Notes: generated from the sequence alone by a model not told the origin. A stretch of 13,225 nucleotides of DNA from Acidobacteriota bacterium (GCA_013140955.1 JABFRY010000521.1:1-13225); one strand, 5' to 3'. Shown: positions 1 to 7,710, counted from the first letter of the stretch. Made by a program: numbers and translations.

Positions 1-986
1 CGGTGGACGACACCACGCCGGTCGGTGGGACGCAGCCGTGCCGCGACGTCGCGGACCTCGGTCAACGACACGCCGAACGACAGCGCCGCGGTCGCGGCAG
101 CCAGGACGTTCATCAAACTGCCGGTGCCGATGAGGCCGGTCTCGACGACGGCTGAATCCCCGGACGCGCTCACGGTGGCGCGCATGCCGTCGACACCGAG
201 CGAGGCGACATCGGTGGCCCTCAGCCAGGCGTCCGCCGACTGGCCGAAGGTCAGCACGCGGCCTGGGAACCCGCCGGTCCGCGCGGCGATCCGGCAGTCA
301 TCGGCATTGCAGACGAGGAGATCGTCGGCGGCCGCGCCCTCGAGAATCTCGGCCTTCGCATCGGCGACGGCGTCGGCAGACTCGAAGAAGCCGAGGTGGG
401 CGTCCCCCACGTTGGTCCACACCCGGACGTCGGGCTCGGCGATGGCGACGAGCCGTCCGATCTCTCCGGGGTGATTCATGCCCAGCTCCATCACGGCGAT
501 GTCGGCGCCCTCCCGCAACTGCATCAGCGAGAGGGGCAGGCCGATGTGGTTGTTCAGGTTCCCCTTGTTCTTCACGACCACGAAACGTGTCGAGAGCATC
601 TCGGCCAGGGCGTCCTTCGTGGTGGTCTTGCCCGCACTTCCCGTGATGGCGACGACCCGCGCGCCCGACGCCGTACGCACGGCGTGCGCCAGGTCCTGCA
701 GTGCGCGTGTGGTGTCGGGCGCCTCCACCACGCCGACCTCCTCCGGCAACGCCGGCACCGCGACGCCGGCTTCCACGAGCACGGCGGCCGCGCCCTGGGA
801 AAAGGCGTCGGACAGGAACCCGTGCCCGTCGAATCGCTCGCCCCGCAGGGCCACGAAGAAGTCCCCTGTCTCCAGCGTGCGGGAGTCGATCGACACGGCA
901 CCGACCCGCGCATCGGAACGTCCCGAGCGCAGGCGGCCGCCGACCGCCTCCGTCACCCACCCGAGCGTCAGATCCAGAACGTTCAC
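1..986 (-). CDS. murF: MurF, UDP-MurNAc-tripeptide--D-Ala-D-Ala ligase (3' part outside window)
   Basis: Cytoplasmic Mur ligase that adds D-alanyl-D-alanine to UDP-MurNAc-tripeptide using ATP, the last soluble step of peptidoglycan precursor synthesis. I translated this frame by hand. It opens with GTG at 986 and stays open to the left edge, giving about 328 residues of a family usually near 450, so the C-terminal domain is missing here. Visible motifs are the N-terminal substrate segment SIDSRTLETGDFFVALRG (about 32-49), the ATP-binding loop GSAGKTTT (116-123), GNLNNHIGLPLS (from 142), and MELGMNHPGEIG followed by TNVGDAHLGFF. These are classic MurF features; MurE has GTNGKTTT in place of GSAGKTTT. 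The GTG start overlaps the murE stop as GTGA, so it is probably translated by coupling to murE. The gene is intact as far as seen. Confidence 0.96.
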   Translation of the reverse strand, partial: MNVLDLTLGWVTEAVGGRLRSGRSDARVGAVSIDSRTLETGDFFVALRGERFDGHGFLSDAFSQGAAAVLVEAGVAVPALPEEVGVVEAPDTTRALQDLAHAVRTASGARVVAITGSAGKTTTKDALAEMLSTRFVVVKNKGNLNNHIGLPLSLMQLREGADIAVMELGMNHPGEIGRLVAIAEPDVRVWTNVGDAHLGFFESADAVADAKAEILEGAAADDLLVCNADDCRIAARTGGFPGRVLTFGQSADAWLRATDVASLGVDGMRATVSASGDSAVVETGLIGTGSLMNVLAAATAALSFGVSLTEVRDVAARLRPTDRRGVVH

Positions 987-2491
987 CCGGCCCGGAACGT
1001 CCGGCGCCGGGCTTCGAGCAGCTCGCGCGCCACGGCCACATCGTCGAAGGGAATCCGCTTCCCCCCGATCTCCTGATACCGTTCGTGTCCCTTACCCGCC
1101 ACAAGCACGAGGTCGCCGGATGCGGCCAGCCGCAGGGCCTTGGCGATGGCCTCGCGCCGGTCCACGACCGACAGCACCTGCCCGTGTCGCTGCCGCGTCT
1201 CCGCGTCGGCGCCACGCCGGACTTCCTCCATGATGCGGACGGGATCCTCCGTCCTGGGGTTGTCGGACGTGATGACCACGACATCGCTGAGGCGTGCCGC
1301 GACCATGCCCATCAGCGGGCGCTTCGTCTTGTCGCGGTCGCCCCCCGCGCCGCACACCGTGATCAGGCGTCGGGCCGCCAGCGGACGCGCGGTCTCGAGC
1401 AGGTTCCTGAGCGCATCGTCGGTGTGCGCATAGTCCACGATGACGCTGACGTCGTCTGCGGGCGTCGACACCACCTCGAAGCGGCCCGGTACGCCGGCCA
1501 GGGCCGCCAGGCCCCTCTCGATCGCCTCGATGGGGATGCCGAGCTCGCTCGTCACCGCCACCGCGGCGAGGATGTTGTAGACGTTGGGGCGACCCAGCAG
1601 CTGCGAACGGACGTGCACGATGCCGTGCCGTGTCCGGATGTCGAAGCGCAGGCCCTCGAGTGAACTGGCGACGTTCTCGGCCCGGACGTCCGCGTCGCGC
1701 GTGAGCGCGTAGGTGACGGGACGCCCAACCACGCGCACGAGGGCTTCGCCCCGGGGGTCGTCGGCGTTGATGGCGGCCGGGGCGTCGGCCGGCAGCATCT
1801 CGAACAGTCGCCGCTTGGCGGCGAAGTACGACTCCATGTCGGCGTGGAAGTCGAGGTGGTCCCTGGTGAGGTTGGTGAAGACGGCGCCGGCGAACCGGGT
1901 GAAGTCCGCCCGGCGCAGGGCGAGGGCGTGCGACGACACCTCCATGACGCAGGCCCGGCACGATGCCTCGACCATCTGCCGCAGCAGCTGCTGGAGTTCG
2001 GGCGCCTCCGGCGTCGTGTGCGTGGCCGGCTGCACGGTGGCGCCGATCTGGTACGACACGGTGCCGAGGATGCCGCACGGCACGCCGGCCGCCTCGAATA
2101 TCGCGTGCACGAGATAGCTCGTGGTCGTCTTGCCATTGGTGCCGGTGATGCCCACGACCGATAGTTCGTGGCTTGGATCCCCGGCAATGGTGCAGGAGAG
2201 CCGCGCCAGGGCCTCGTGTGCGTCGCCGACGACGAGCCACGGCACCGGCGAGGTCCCTGACGGGGGCACCTGCGCGACGACGGCCGCCACTCCCTGTCCC
2301 ACGGCCTCGGATGCGAACGCGGCCCCGTCGGTCTGCTGCCCCTTCACCGCCACGAAGATCGCGCCGGGCACTACTTTCCTGGAATCGGCCACGATGCCCG
2401 GGCAGGGAGTCTCAACCGCGGCCAGCGCCGGCCCGTGCCAGGTCACGGGCACGGCAGACGACAGCCCCTGGAGCAGGTCCGCGACGGTCAC
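983..2491 (-). CDS. murE: MurE, UDP-MurNAc-L-Ala-D-Glu--meso-diaminopimelate ligase
   Basis: Cytoplasmic ATP-dependent ligase that adds the third stem-peptide residue to UDP-MurNAc-L-Ala-D-Glu. It is 502 residues, full length for the family. Motifs: uridine-binding N-terminal segment with VADSRKVVPGAIFVAVKG (34-51), ATP loop GTNGKTTT (117-124), TTPE (159-162), EVSSHAL (184-190), a lysine in AAKRRLF (K226) that matches the carbamylated lysine of Mur ligases, NILAA, VDYAHTDDAL, and DNPR (410-413) followed later by GKGHE (466-470). DNPR is the signature of enzymes that take meso-diaminopimelate rather than lysine, so the cell wall is predicted to be of the DAP type. The GTG start at 2491 forms a GTGA overlap with the ftsI stop, and its own stop overlaps the murF start in the same way. 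No defects are seen. Confidence 0.97.
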   Translation of the reverse strand: MTVADLLQGLSSAVPVTWHGPALAAVETPCPGIVADSRKVVPGAIFVAVKGQQTDGAAFASEAVGQGVAAVVAQVPPSGTSPVPWLVVGDAHEALARLSCTIAGDPSHELSVVGITGTNGKTTTSYLVHAIFEAAGVPCGILGTVSYQIGATVQPATHTTPEAPELQQLLRQMVEASCRACVMEVSSHALALRRADFTRFAGAVFTNLTRDHLDFHADMESYFAAKRRLFEMLPADAPAAINADDPRGEALVRVVGRPVTYALTRDADVRAENVASSLEGLRFDIRTRHGIVHVRSQLLGRPNVYNILAAVAVTSELGIPIEAIERGLAALAGVPGRFEVVSTPADDVSVIVDYAHTDDALRNLLETARPLAARRLITVCGAGGDRDKTKRPLMGMVAARLSDVVVITSDNPRTEDPVRIMEEVRRGADAETRQRHGQVLSVVDRREAIAKALRLAASGDLVLVAGKGHERYQEIGGKRIPFDDVAVARELLEARRRTFRAG

Positions 2492-4563
2492 GGCATGGCC
2501 CCGGAGGACGCCGCGTCGCCCTCGGGACGCCGCGGCTGCTCCCGCGCCAGCTCGAGCACGACGGTGCTCACACCGGACAGGTCGGTTCCCGGTTCATGGC
2601 CCTGGCGCACGACCACGCCGGAGCCGCGCAACTCCGCGGTCACGCCCAGATTCGCCAGCAGGTGGAGCGCATCCCTGGCACTCAGCCCCCGCACGTCGGG
2701 AAAGCCGTCGCGGCCGTCGGTCACAGCGCGCGGCCTGGACTCGTCGAAGACGACGGCGCTGACCGGGCGCGGTGCCACGTCGGACACGTCGGGCACCTCG
2801 GAACCGCCCCGCGCCACCATGACCGGCGTCTCCGGGTGGATGTTCGGCGTGATGCCGTAGTGGCGGAGGGCCGCGTCGGCGATGCGCTTGAAGACCGGGC
2901 CCGCGACGGTGCCCCCGAAGTAGCCGGCGGACCCGCGCGGAGAGTCGATGACGACGATCAGTGTGAACGCGGGCCGGCGCGAGGGGACGAAGCCCACGAA
3001 CGACGCGTTGTACTCGGAACGGGAGTACCGTCCGTCCACGAGCCTGGCGGCCGTGCCGGTCTTGCCCGCCACGGAGTAGTGCTCGAGACTGGCGGGCTCG
3101 CCGGTGCCCTGCTGGACGACGTCCTCCATGATGGCGGTGAGCTGGGACGCCACGTCGGGCGTGATCGTGCGCCGCAGCACCTTGCGCTCGACCGGGATGC
3201 GCTGCCCGTCGCGAACGATGGATCGCACGACCCGAGGGACGATGAGTTCACCGCCATTGGCAACCGAACTCACCGCAGCCGCCATCTGCAGCGGTGTGAC
3301 TCCGACCTGATACCCCATCGACACGGAGGCGAGTGCGCTGTCGGTCAGCTTCGCCGGACTCCAGACGATGCCGGCGCTCTCTCCCGGGAAGTCGGGGGAG
3401 GACGGGCGTCCGAAACCGAAGCGCCGCACGTACTCCACCATCCGCTCCGGCCCGACCTGCAGGCCGACCTTGATGGCGCCGACGTTGCTCGACTTGACGA
3501 TCACGTCGTTGAAGGACAGGACGCCGTAGTCGTGCGTGTCGCTGATGACGCGCGACCCGAAGCGGATGCGACCACCGCGCACGTCGATCATGTCACCCGG
3601 ATGCACGACGCCCTGCTCCAGCGCGGCCGAGGCGGTGACGACCTTGAAGGTCGATCCCGGCTCGTAGAGCTCGTCCACCGCACGGTTGCGGCGCGCGCCG
3701 GGCTGCGCATCCTGGAAGAGATTGGGGTTGAAGGTCGGGTAGCTCGCCAGCGCGAGGATCTCTCCCGTCCACGGGTCCATGAGCACGGCTGCGCCGCCCC
3801 GGGCGCGGTTGGCACGGACCCCGAGCCGCAGCTCCCGCTCGGCGATGTGCTGGAGCTGGGTGTCGAGCGTGAGCTGCAGGGTCGCACCCGCAGTCGGCGG
3901 CCGGTCCACGCTGCCGAAGGGCCGGTGGCGCGCGTCGGTCTGGATGAGCGTGCTGCCCTTCTTCCCGCGGATCTCCTCGTCGTAGGAGGCCTCGATGCCG
4001 CTCAGGCCGACGTTGTCCACCCCGACGTAGCCCAGCACGTGCGCGGCCAGCTCACGATTGGGATAGAACCGCCGGCTCTCGGTGAGGAAGCCGATGCCCT
4101 CCAGTTCGAGCACCTTGACGCGGCGGGCCTGGTCGGGTGGCACCTGCCGGCGCACGTAGGCAAACGCGCCATCGCCGGACAGACGTTCCACGAGGCGACG
4201 ACGCTCGGCCGCGTCGCAGTCGGCCAGCGCCCCGCAGATGGCGGTGACGACGGCAGTCGGGTCGTCGATGTCGCCAGGCACCGCGTAGACCGACTCGGTG
4301 TCGACGCTGTAAGCGAGCACGCGGCCATTGCGGTCGACGATGTCTCCCCGGTTGGGAAGGGTCTCGGCCGTGCGCTGCTGCTGCCTCCTGGCCCGCGCGG
4401 CCAGCGCCTCGTGCTGGAACACCTGGAGGTGCACCAGCCGGGCTTCGATCGCGACCGCCCAGACGAGCAGGATGGCAGCCCCGATCGGCAGACGGGAGCG
4501 CAAGGTGGCGTGCCAGTCGAACGTCTGGTTGTCAGCCAAGCCGGACCGTCCCTTCTCGCTCAC
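2488..4563 (-). CDS. ftsI: FtsI-type class B penicillin-binding protein (septal transpeptidase) with C-terminal PASTA domain
   Basis: Peptidoglycan D,D-transpeptidase that crosslinks septal wall, anchored in the inner membrane with its catalytic part outside. It is 691 residues. There is a short cytoplasmic tail, one membrane segment (about 26-42), then the class B pedestal starting at NRGDIVDRNGRVLA (71-84). The transpeptidase domain has the three penicillin-binding motifs: SxxK at S304-TF-K307, SxN at S358-S-N360, and KTG at 501-503. Residues about 620-670 (FPDVRGLSARDALHLL onward) look like one PASTA repeat, which E. coli FtsI lacks but SpoVD/PBP2x-like proteins have. The GTG start at 4563 forms a GTGA overlap with ftsL, and its stop overlaps murE. 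Its place between ftsL and murE supports the division role over a sporulation role. It appears intact. Confidence 0.95.
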   Translation of the reverse strand: MSEKGRSGLADNQTFDWHATLRSRLPIGAAILLVWAVAIEARLVHLQVFQHEALAARARRQQQRTAETLPNRGDIVDRNGRVLAYSVDTESVYAVPGDIDDPTAVVTAICGALADCDAAERRRLVERLSGDGAFAYVRRQVPPDQARRVKVLELEGIGFLTESRRFYPNRELAAHVLGYVGVDNVGLSGIEASYDEEIRGKKGSTLIQTDARHRPFGSVDRPPTAGATLQLTLDTQLQHIAERELRLGVRANRARGGAAVLMDPWTGEILALASYPTFNPNLFQDAQPGARRNRAVDELYEPGSTFKVVTASAALEQGVVHPGDMIDVRGGRIRFGSRVISDTHDYGVLSFNDVIVKSSNVGAIKVGLQVGPERMVEYVRRFGFGRPSSPDFPGESAGIVWSPAKLTDSALASVSMGYQVGVTPLQMAAAVSSVANGGELIVPRVVRSIVRDGQRIPVERKVLRRTITPDVASQLTAIMEDVVQQGTGEPASLEHYSVAGKTGTAARLVDGRYSRSEYNASFVGFVPSRRPAFTLIVVIDSPRGSAGYFGGTVAGPVFKRIADAALRHYGITPNIHPETPVMVARGGSEVPDVSDVAPRPVSAVVFDESRPRAVTDGRDGFPDVRGLSARDALHLLANLGVTAELRGSGVVVRQGHEPGTDLSGVSTVVLELAREQPRRPEGDAASSGAMP

Positions 4564-4952
4564 CGCTGGGCGACGACCGAACCCGGTGGGGCCGGCGTCG
4601 GCAGCACACGTTCGACGACAGCCGTCTCCGACGGGCCGGGGGCGCGCATCTTCAGCCTGCCCAGCGCATACGCCTCGATCCGGGCCGGGGACCGCAGCGC
4701 CTCCACCTCGAGCCTGAGGTGGCGATTCATCGACTCCTGCTCGGCCAGCGTCTGCTGTGCCCGCCCGATTTCATATCCACTCCGCAGGAGCTGGAAGTGA
4801 GGCCAGGCGGCAAAGAGCAACACCAGCACGACCAGCAGGCCCACGCCGACCAGCTTCCACATCTCGCGGTGCCGCTCGCGGTCGAAGTCCTTGACGACCG
4901 GGTTGTTGCGGACGTCCTTCTTGAGCGCGTATTCGAGGGTCGGGTCGGTCAC
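4560..4952 (-). CDS. ftsL: FtsL-like bitopic cell division protein
   Basis: Small division protein, 130 residues, that in other bacteria joins FtsB and FtsQ at the septum and helps activate FtsW/FtsI. It is recognised more by layout and position than by strong sequence identity. There is a charged cytoplasmic tail (1-32), one hydrophobic membrane helix (about 33-50, rich in V, L and G), a periplasmic heptad-like stretch (about 56-90) and then RIEAYALGRLKMRAP, which resembles the conserved end of FtsL coiled coils. A proline-rich tail follows. It sits exactly where ftsL is expected, between rsmH and ftsI, with GTGA overlaps on both sides (GTG start at 4952). The main alternative would be a related septum-formation initiator (FtsB/DivIC-like) protein, which is less likely at this position. 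Confidence 0.85.
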   Translation of the reverse strand: MTDPTLEYALKKDVRNNPVVKDFDRERHREMWKLVGVGLLVVLVLLFAAWPHFQLLRSGYEIGRAQQTLAEQESMNRHLRLEVEALRSPARIEAYALGRLKMRAPGPSETAVVERVLPTPAPPGSVVAQR

Positions 4953-5857
4953 GCCAGCACCTCGGGACGTTCGGCCGCCCGCAGCTTGGCGCTGCGCGAG
5001 CGGGGATTGCTGGTCAGTTCCTGCTCGGACGGCACGAGCGGGCGTTTCGTGCGGACGACGATGCCGGACGACGGGTCGGCCTGCAGTGCGCGCAGCGTGT
5101 GCTTCACCACGCGATCCTCGAGCGAGTGGAACGAGATGACCGCCAGGCGCCCTCCCGGTGCGAGCCGGGCGGCGGCCTCGCGCAGGAACACGTCCAGGCC
5201 CTCGAGTTCGCGGTTCACCCAGATGCGGATCGCCTGGAAGGTCCGCGTGGCGGGGTCGATGCGCTGGTAGCCCCGGCGCGGCACCGCTCGTCGCACGATG
5301 TCCGCCAGCTGGCCCGTGGTCTCGATCGGGCGGCGGGTCCGCTCCTCGACCACCGAGCGTGCGATGCGGCGCGAGTAGCGCTCCTCACCGTAGTTGAAGA
5401 TCGCATTGGCCAGCGTCACTTCGTCCACGTCACGAATCAGGTCGGCAGCCGTCGGTCCCGCGGTCGTGTCCATCCGCATGTCGAGCATCTCGTCGCGCCT
5501 GAAGCTGAAACCACGCCCGGCCGTGTCGAGCTGCATCGACGACACGCCCAGATCCGCCAGGATGCCGTCGACGGTGAGGACCCCACGCGATGCCAGCTCG
5601 GCATCGAGGGTGCGAAAGTCGCCGTGCACGAGCTCCACGCGCGGACCGAACGTGTCGAGCGCCTGCCGCGCACGAACCAGCGCCGCCGGGTCGCGATCGA
5701 ACCCGATGAGCCGCGAGGCGCCGTGCGCGAGCAGGTCGGTCGCATGACCACCCAGACCCACGGTGCAGTCCACGAAGAGCCCACCGCGGGCGGGCGCGAG
5801 CTGTTCGCGCACCTCAGCCCGCATGACGGCGACGTGCGCCGGCTCGACGGAGTCCAT
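4949..5857 (-). CDS. rsmH: RsmH, 16S rRNA (cytosine-1402-N4)-methyltransferase
   Basis: SAM-dependent methyltransferase (also called MraW) that methylates N4 of C1402 in the decoding centre of 16S rRNA. It is 302 residues, close to the usual length of about 310. Motifs: SAM-binding DCTVGLGGHA near the N terminus, GFDRDP, DLGVSSMQLD, GFSFRRDEMLDMRMD, FNYGEERYSRRIA, and ISFHSLEDRVVK near the C terminus. The ATG at 5857 was chosen because it starts the family homology (EPAHVAVMRAEV) and has a run of six G, 8 nt upstream, as ribosome binding site. The open frame continues upstream to 5998, but that extension overlaps mraZ and shows no homology. There are 13 bases between the mraZ stop and this start. 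The stop forms a GTGA overlap with ftsL. Confidence 0.96.
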   Translation of the reverse strand: MDSVEPAHVAVMRAEVREQLAPARGGLFVDCTVGLGGHATDLLAHGASRLIGFDRDPAALVRARQALDTFGPRVELVHGDFRTLDAELASRGVLTVDGILADLGVSSMQLDTAGRGFSFRRDEMLDMRMDTTAGPTAADLIRDVDEVTLANAIFNYGEERYSRRIARSVVEERTRRPIETTGQLADIVRRAVPRRGYQRIDPATRTFQAIRIWVNRELEGLDVFLREAAARLAPGGRLAVISFHSLEDRVVKHTLRALQADPSSGIVVRTKRPLVPSEQELTSNPRSRSAKLRAAERPEVLA

Positions 5858-5865
5858 CGGGGCGG

Positions 5866-5871
5866 CCCCCC
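5866..5871 (-). promoter_or_regulatory. Ribosome binding site of rsmH
   Basis: A run of six G on the minus strand, 8 nt before the ATG at 5857. It overlaps the last base of the mraZ stop codon (TAG at 5873-5871). It decides the rsmH start, because no comparable site precedes the longer open frame. Unlike the downstream genes, rsmH has its own initiation signal rather than a stop/start overlap. Confidence 0.6.
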
Positions 5872-6323
5872 TAGAGACCGTGCTCGGAAAGTCGATGCCC
5901 GTCCTCATCGGTCCACGGATCGCGCTGCAGCCGTTCGACGAATCGTTCCTCGTTCCAGACCTCGAGGTAGTCGATCCGCCCAAACACGCGGACATCACCT
6001 ACAATCGAAGCACTCGCTCTCAGGTGTGGCGGAATGACCACGCGACCCTGGCCGTCCAGTTCGCCCATCTGACCGTAGTAGTTGACCCGGTCCAGGAACT
6101 TCAGTCGGGAGGGGTGGTTGGGGGCCATCGCCGAGAGCTTTCGTTCGATATCGATCCAGACGGCAAGCGGGTAGATGCGTACGCACTCCCCCGTCAGGCT
6201 CGTCACGAACACGTCGGGGCCTTTTCCGTCCTGCACGGCGCCCCGAAGGGTGCTCGGGACCTTGAGCCGACCCTTATCGTCGATCTTGGCAGGAGCGCTG
6301 CCTCGTAGTCCCAGTTGCTCCAC
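5871..6323 (-). CDS. mraZ: MraZ, transcriptional regulator of the dcw operon
   Basis: Small DNA-binding protein of the SpoVT/AbrB-like fold that in E. coli and mycoplasmas binds repeats in front of its own operon. It is 150 residues, normal for the family. Two MraZ half-domains are visible, each with the DxxGR signature: DKGRLKVPSTLR (16-27) and ELDGQGRVVIPPHLR (88-102, with D90 and R94). The start is GTG at 6323; no in-frame ATG lies near, and the -10 box is only 24 bases upstream. No strong Shine-Dalgarno is visible, only GGA 5 nt before the start. The first residues (EQLGLRGSAPAKID) take the place of the usual FRG segment. It is the first gene of the division operon, and the promoter and phased repeats just upstream suggest it controls its own expression. 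Confidence 0.95.
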   Translation of the reverse strand: MEQLGLRGSAPAKIDDKGRLKVPSTLRGAVQDGKGPDVFVTSLTGECVRIYPLAVWIDIERKLSAMAPNHPSRLKFLDRVNYYGQMGELDGQGRVVIPPHLRASASIVGDVRVFGRIDYLEVWNEERFVERLQRDPWTDEDGHRLSEHGL

Positions 6324-6362
6324 TTCAGTCCAAAAAAGTCCACCGCGATAGTAAGTGGCCCA
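6308..6362 (-). promoter_or_regulatory. Probable MraZ operator: TGG-repeats at exact 10-bp spacing
   Basis: Reading the minus strand, pentamers occur at a strict 10-base period: TGGGC (6362-6358), TGGAC (6342-6338), TGGAC (6332-6328), TGGAG (6322-6318) and a weaker GGGAC (6312-6308). The one missing register (6352-6348) is occupied by the -10 box. E. coli MraZ is known to bind direct TGGGN repeats separated by 5 nt, that is, one per 10 bp, in front of mraZ. The match in motif, spacing and place makes this a likely autoregulatory operator. It spans the promoter spacer, the start of transcription, the GTG start codon and the first codons of mraZ, so binding could block both transcription and access to the promoter. 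Confidence 0.72.
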
Positions 6363-6376
6363 TTTTGGGTTGTCAA
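6348..6376 (-). promoter_or_regulatory. Sigma-70 type promoter of the mraZ/dcw operon
   Basis: On the minus strand there is a perfect -35 box TTGACA (6376-6371), a 17-bp spacer, and a -10 box TACTAT (6353-6348), which matches TATAAT at 4 of 6 positions. Transcription would start near 6341, leaving a leader of only about 18 nt before the GTG of mraZ. The spacer holds an 11-bp inverted repeat, CCCA-AAA-TGGG (6369-6359), and the -35 box lies inside the small palindrome GTTGACAAC. This is the best promoter in the window and is very likely the main one for the division operon. Confidence 0.8.
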
Positions 6377-6424
6377 CGCCAAACCTCTGGTGATCAGTAA
6401 CTTACGCCGTATATTCGCCGTGCT

Positions 6425-6445
6425 TTCGGTTCCGGGTGGACCGAA
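6425..6445. repeat. Small inverted repeat (hairpin or operator) in the divergent region
   Basis: TTCGGT at 6425-6430 is repeated inverted as ACCGAA at 6440-6445. CC/GG inside extends this to 8 bp if one base is bulged, with loop GGGT. No T-run follows on the plus strand, so it is not a typical intrinsic terminator. It lies just downstream of the TATATT element and could be a dyad for a regulator or a leader hairpin. It may also be chance. Confidence 0.3.
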
Positions 6446-6642
6446 GAATTTCGCGCAACCGACAAGACCGATGGTCGATTTATTGATGAGGCAGACTTTT
6501 TGAGCCTCCAGCGGCGGTCCCGCGTGGCGCGCAGAAGGGCCCTGGCTTCCCCCTGGCGGACCGGCTCAGCGCTGCGCCCGGTTGCCCACGTCCCGGGTTG
6601 CCCGCACGGCCGCGTCGCACACCGGTGTCCGGTCTGCCCGCG

Positions 6643-7710
6643 ATGAATCCGGTGCGGGTGCTGGTGCTCGAAGCCCAGGTGCCCTTCGTGCGAGGCGGTG
6701 CCGAAAGCCTCGTGCGTGAGCTCGTGCTCGCGTTCCGCGCGGAGGGCTGCGAGGCCGAGGTCCTGTCGATCCCCTTCACGGACTCGCCGCGGGAAGAGAT
6801 GATGGCCGGCGTCGCGGCCTGGCGGACGGACGTGTCCCGCTTCGGTGGCACCTCGGTGGATCTGGTCGTGGCGACGAAGTTCCCCACCTACTTCGCGCGC
6901 CATCCACGAAAGGCGCTCTGGCTCGTCCACCAGCACCGGGCGGCATACGAACTCTGCGGCACGCCCTACAGCGACTTCGCGCACGTCGAGCAGGACGTCG
7001 CGCTGCGGCGGCGACTCGTGGCGTGCGACGCGCGGGCGCTCGCGGAGTGCACGACGCGCTTCACCATCGCGAGAACCGTGTCGGAACGCCTGATGCGCAG
7101 CCACGGCGTGCTCGCCGAACCGCTCTACCATCCCCCGCGGCTGGCCGATCGTCTGCGGGCTGGCCCGTTCGGGGACTACTTCCTCCTGGTCTCCCGGCTC
7201 GAACCTGTGAAGCGCGTGCACCTGGCGATCGAGGCGATGCGCTGGGCGCCGGCAGGCACGACCCTGCGCATCGCGGGCGAGGGATCCGCCGCGCATGACC
7301 TGGCGGCGCGCATCGACGGGCTCGGCCTGCGGAATCGCGTCAGCCTGCTCGGTCGTGTCGACGACGACAGGCTCGTCGACCTGTATGCCGGTGCACGCGG
7401 CGTGGTCTTCACGCCCTTCGACGAGGACTACGGATACGTGACGCTCGAGGCCTTCCTGAGCCGGAAGCCCGTGATCACCACGCTCGACGCCGGAGGACCT
7501 CTGGAGTTCGTCGTGCCAGACCGCAACGGGCTGGTGTGCACGGCGACGCCGGAGTCCATCGGGACCGCAATGAGTCGCCTGGCCGCCGATCAGTCCCTGG
7601 CACAGGATCTCGGCGCATCGGGCCATGCGGTCGCACGGGCAGTCACGTGGCAGGGCGTGGTGCAGCAGTTCCTGCGCACGCCTATGGCCGATGCGACGGG
7701 CGACGCATGA
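6643..7710 (+). CDS. GT4-family glycosyltransferase (GT-B fold), catalytically intact
   Basis: Predicted retaining glycosyltransferase that moves a sugar from a nucleotide donor to a surface-glycan or lipid-linked acceptor in the cytoplasm. It is 355 residues with no membrane segment. The N-terminal acceptor domain has the Gly-rich loop VRGGAES (G18-G19) and HQHR (96-99). The C-terminal donor domain starts near SRLEPVKR, where K190 fits the phosphate-contacting lysine of GT4 enzymes. It continues through LRIAGEG and LLGRVDDDRLVDLYAGA to the E-x7-E motif (E261 and E269). The ATG at 6643 was chosen because family homology starts there; a TTG at 6598 would add 15 Arg/Pro-rich residues. No clear ribosome binding site precedes either. 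Its stop overlaps the next gene as ATGA. Sugar and acceptor cannot be told from sequence. Confidence 0.88.
   Translation: MNPVRVLVLEAQVPFVRGGAESLVRELVLAFRAEGCEAEVLSIPFTDSPREEMMAGVAAWRTDVSRFGGTSVDLVVATKFPTYFARHPRKALWLVHQHRAAYELCGTPYSDFAHVEQDVALRRRLVACDARALAECTTRFTIARTVSERLMRSHGVLAEPLYHPPRLADRLRAGPFGDYFLLVSRLEPVKRVHLAIEAMRWAPAGTTLRIAGEGSAAHDLAARIDGLGLRNRVSLLGRVDDDRLVDLYAGARGVVFTPFDEDYGYVTLEAFLSRKPVITTLDAGGPLEFVVPDRNGLVCTATPESIGTAMSRLAADQSLAQDLGASGHAVARAVTWQGVVQQFLRTPMADATGDA

Larger units (their letters stand above)
6324..6642. other. Divergent intergenic region between the dcw operon and the glycan cluster
   Basis: This is the longest gene-free stretch, 319 bp. About 6330-6505 is clearly more AT-rich than the rest of the window and holds the mraZ promoter and operator. 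For the rightward cluster the only promoter-like element I see is TATATT at 6410-6415 (5 of 6 matches to a -10 box), but no acceptable -35 lies 16-18 bp upstream. From about 6505 to 6642 the sequence is GC-rich and shows no convincing gene, RNA or Shine-Dalgarno. TTGCCC occurs twice, 16 bp apart (6582 and 6598). The transcription start of the glycan cluster therefore remains unresolved. Confidence 0.6.

Noticed and set aside
2173..4800. Very long open frame (875 codons) on the plus strand opposite ftsI and ftsL
   Set aside because: It is the antisense shadow of well-supported genes in GC-rich DNA; the protein is Arg/Asp/His-rich without recognisable domains and has no start signal.
5858..5998. 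N-terminal extension of RsmH by 47 residues
   Set aside because: It overlaps the end of mraZ, shows no RsmH homology, and the ATG at 5857 has a suitable ribosome binding site.
6582..6603. Two TTGCCC copies 16 bp apart as a promoter or repeat array
   Set aside because: Neither has a -10-like hexamer 16-18 bp downstream, and two copies of a GC-rich hexamer are not enough to call a repeat.
6598..6642. TTG start giving the first GT4 protein 15 more residues
   Set aside because: The extra residues are Arg/Pro-rich and outside the family fold; no ribosome binding site precedes the TTG. The ATG at 6643 starts directly at the first Rossmann strand.
6394..7626. 410-codon minus-strand frame opposite the first GT4 gene
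   Set aside because: Antisense shadow; no domain seen, and the plus-strand gene has clear GT4 motifs.
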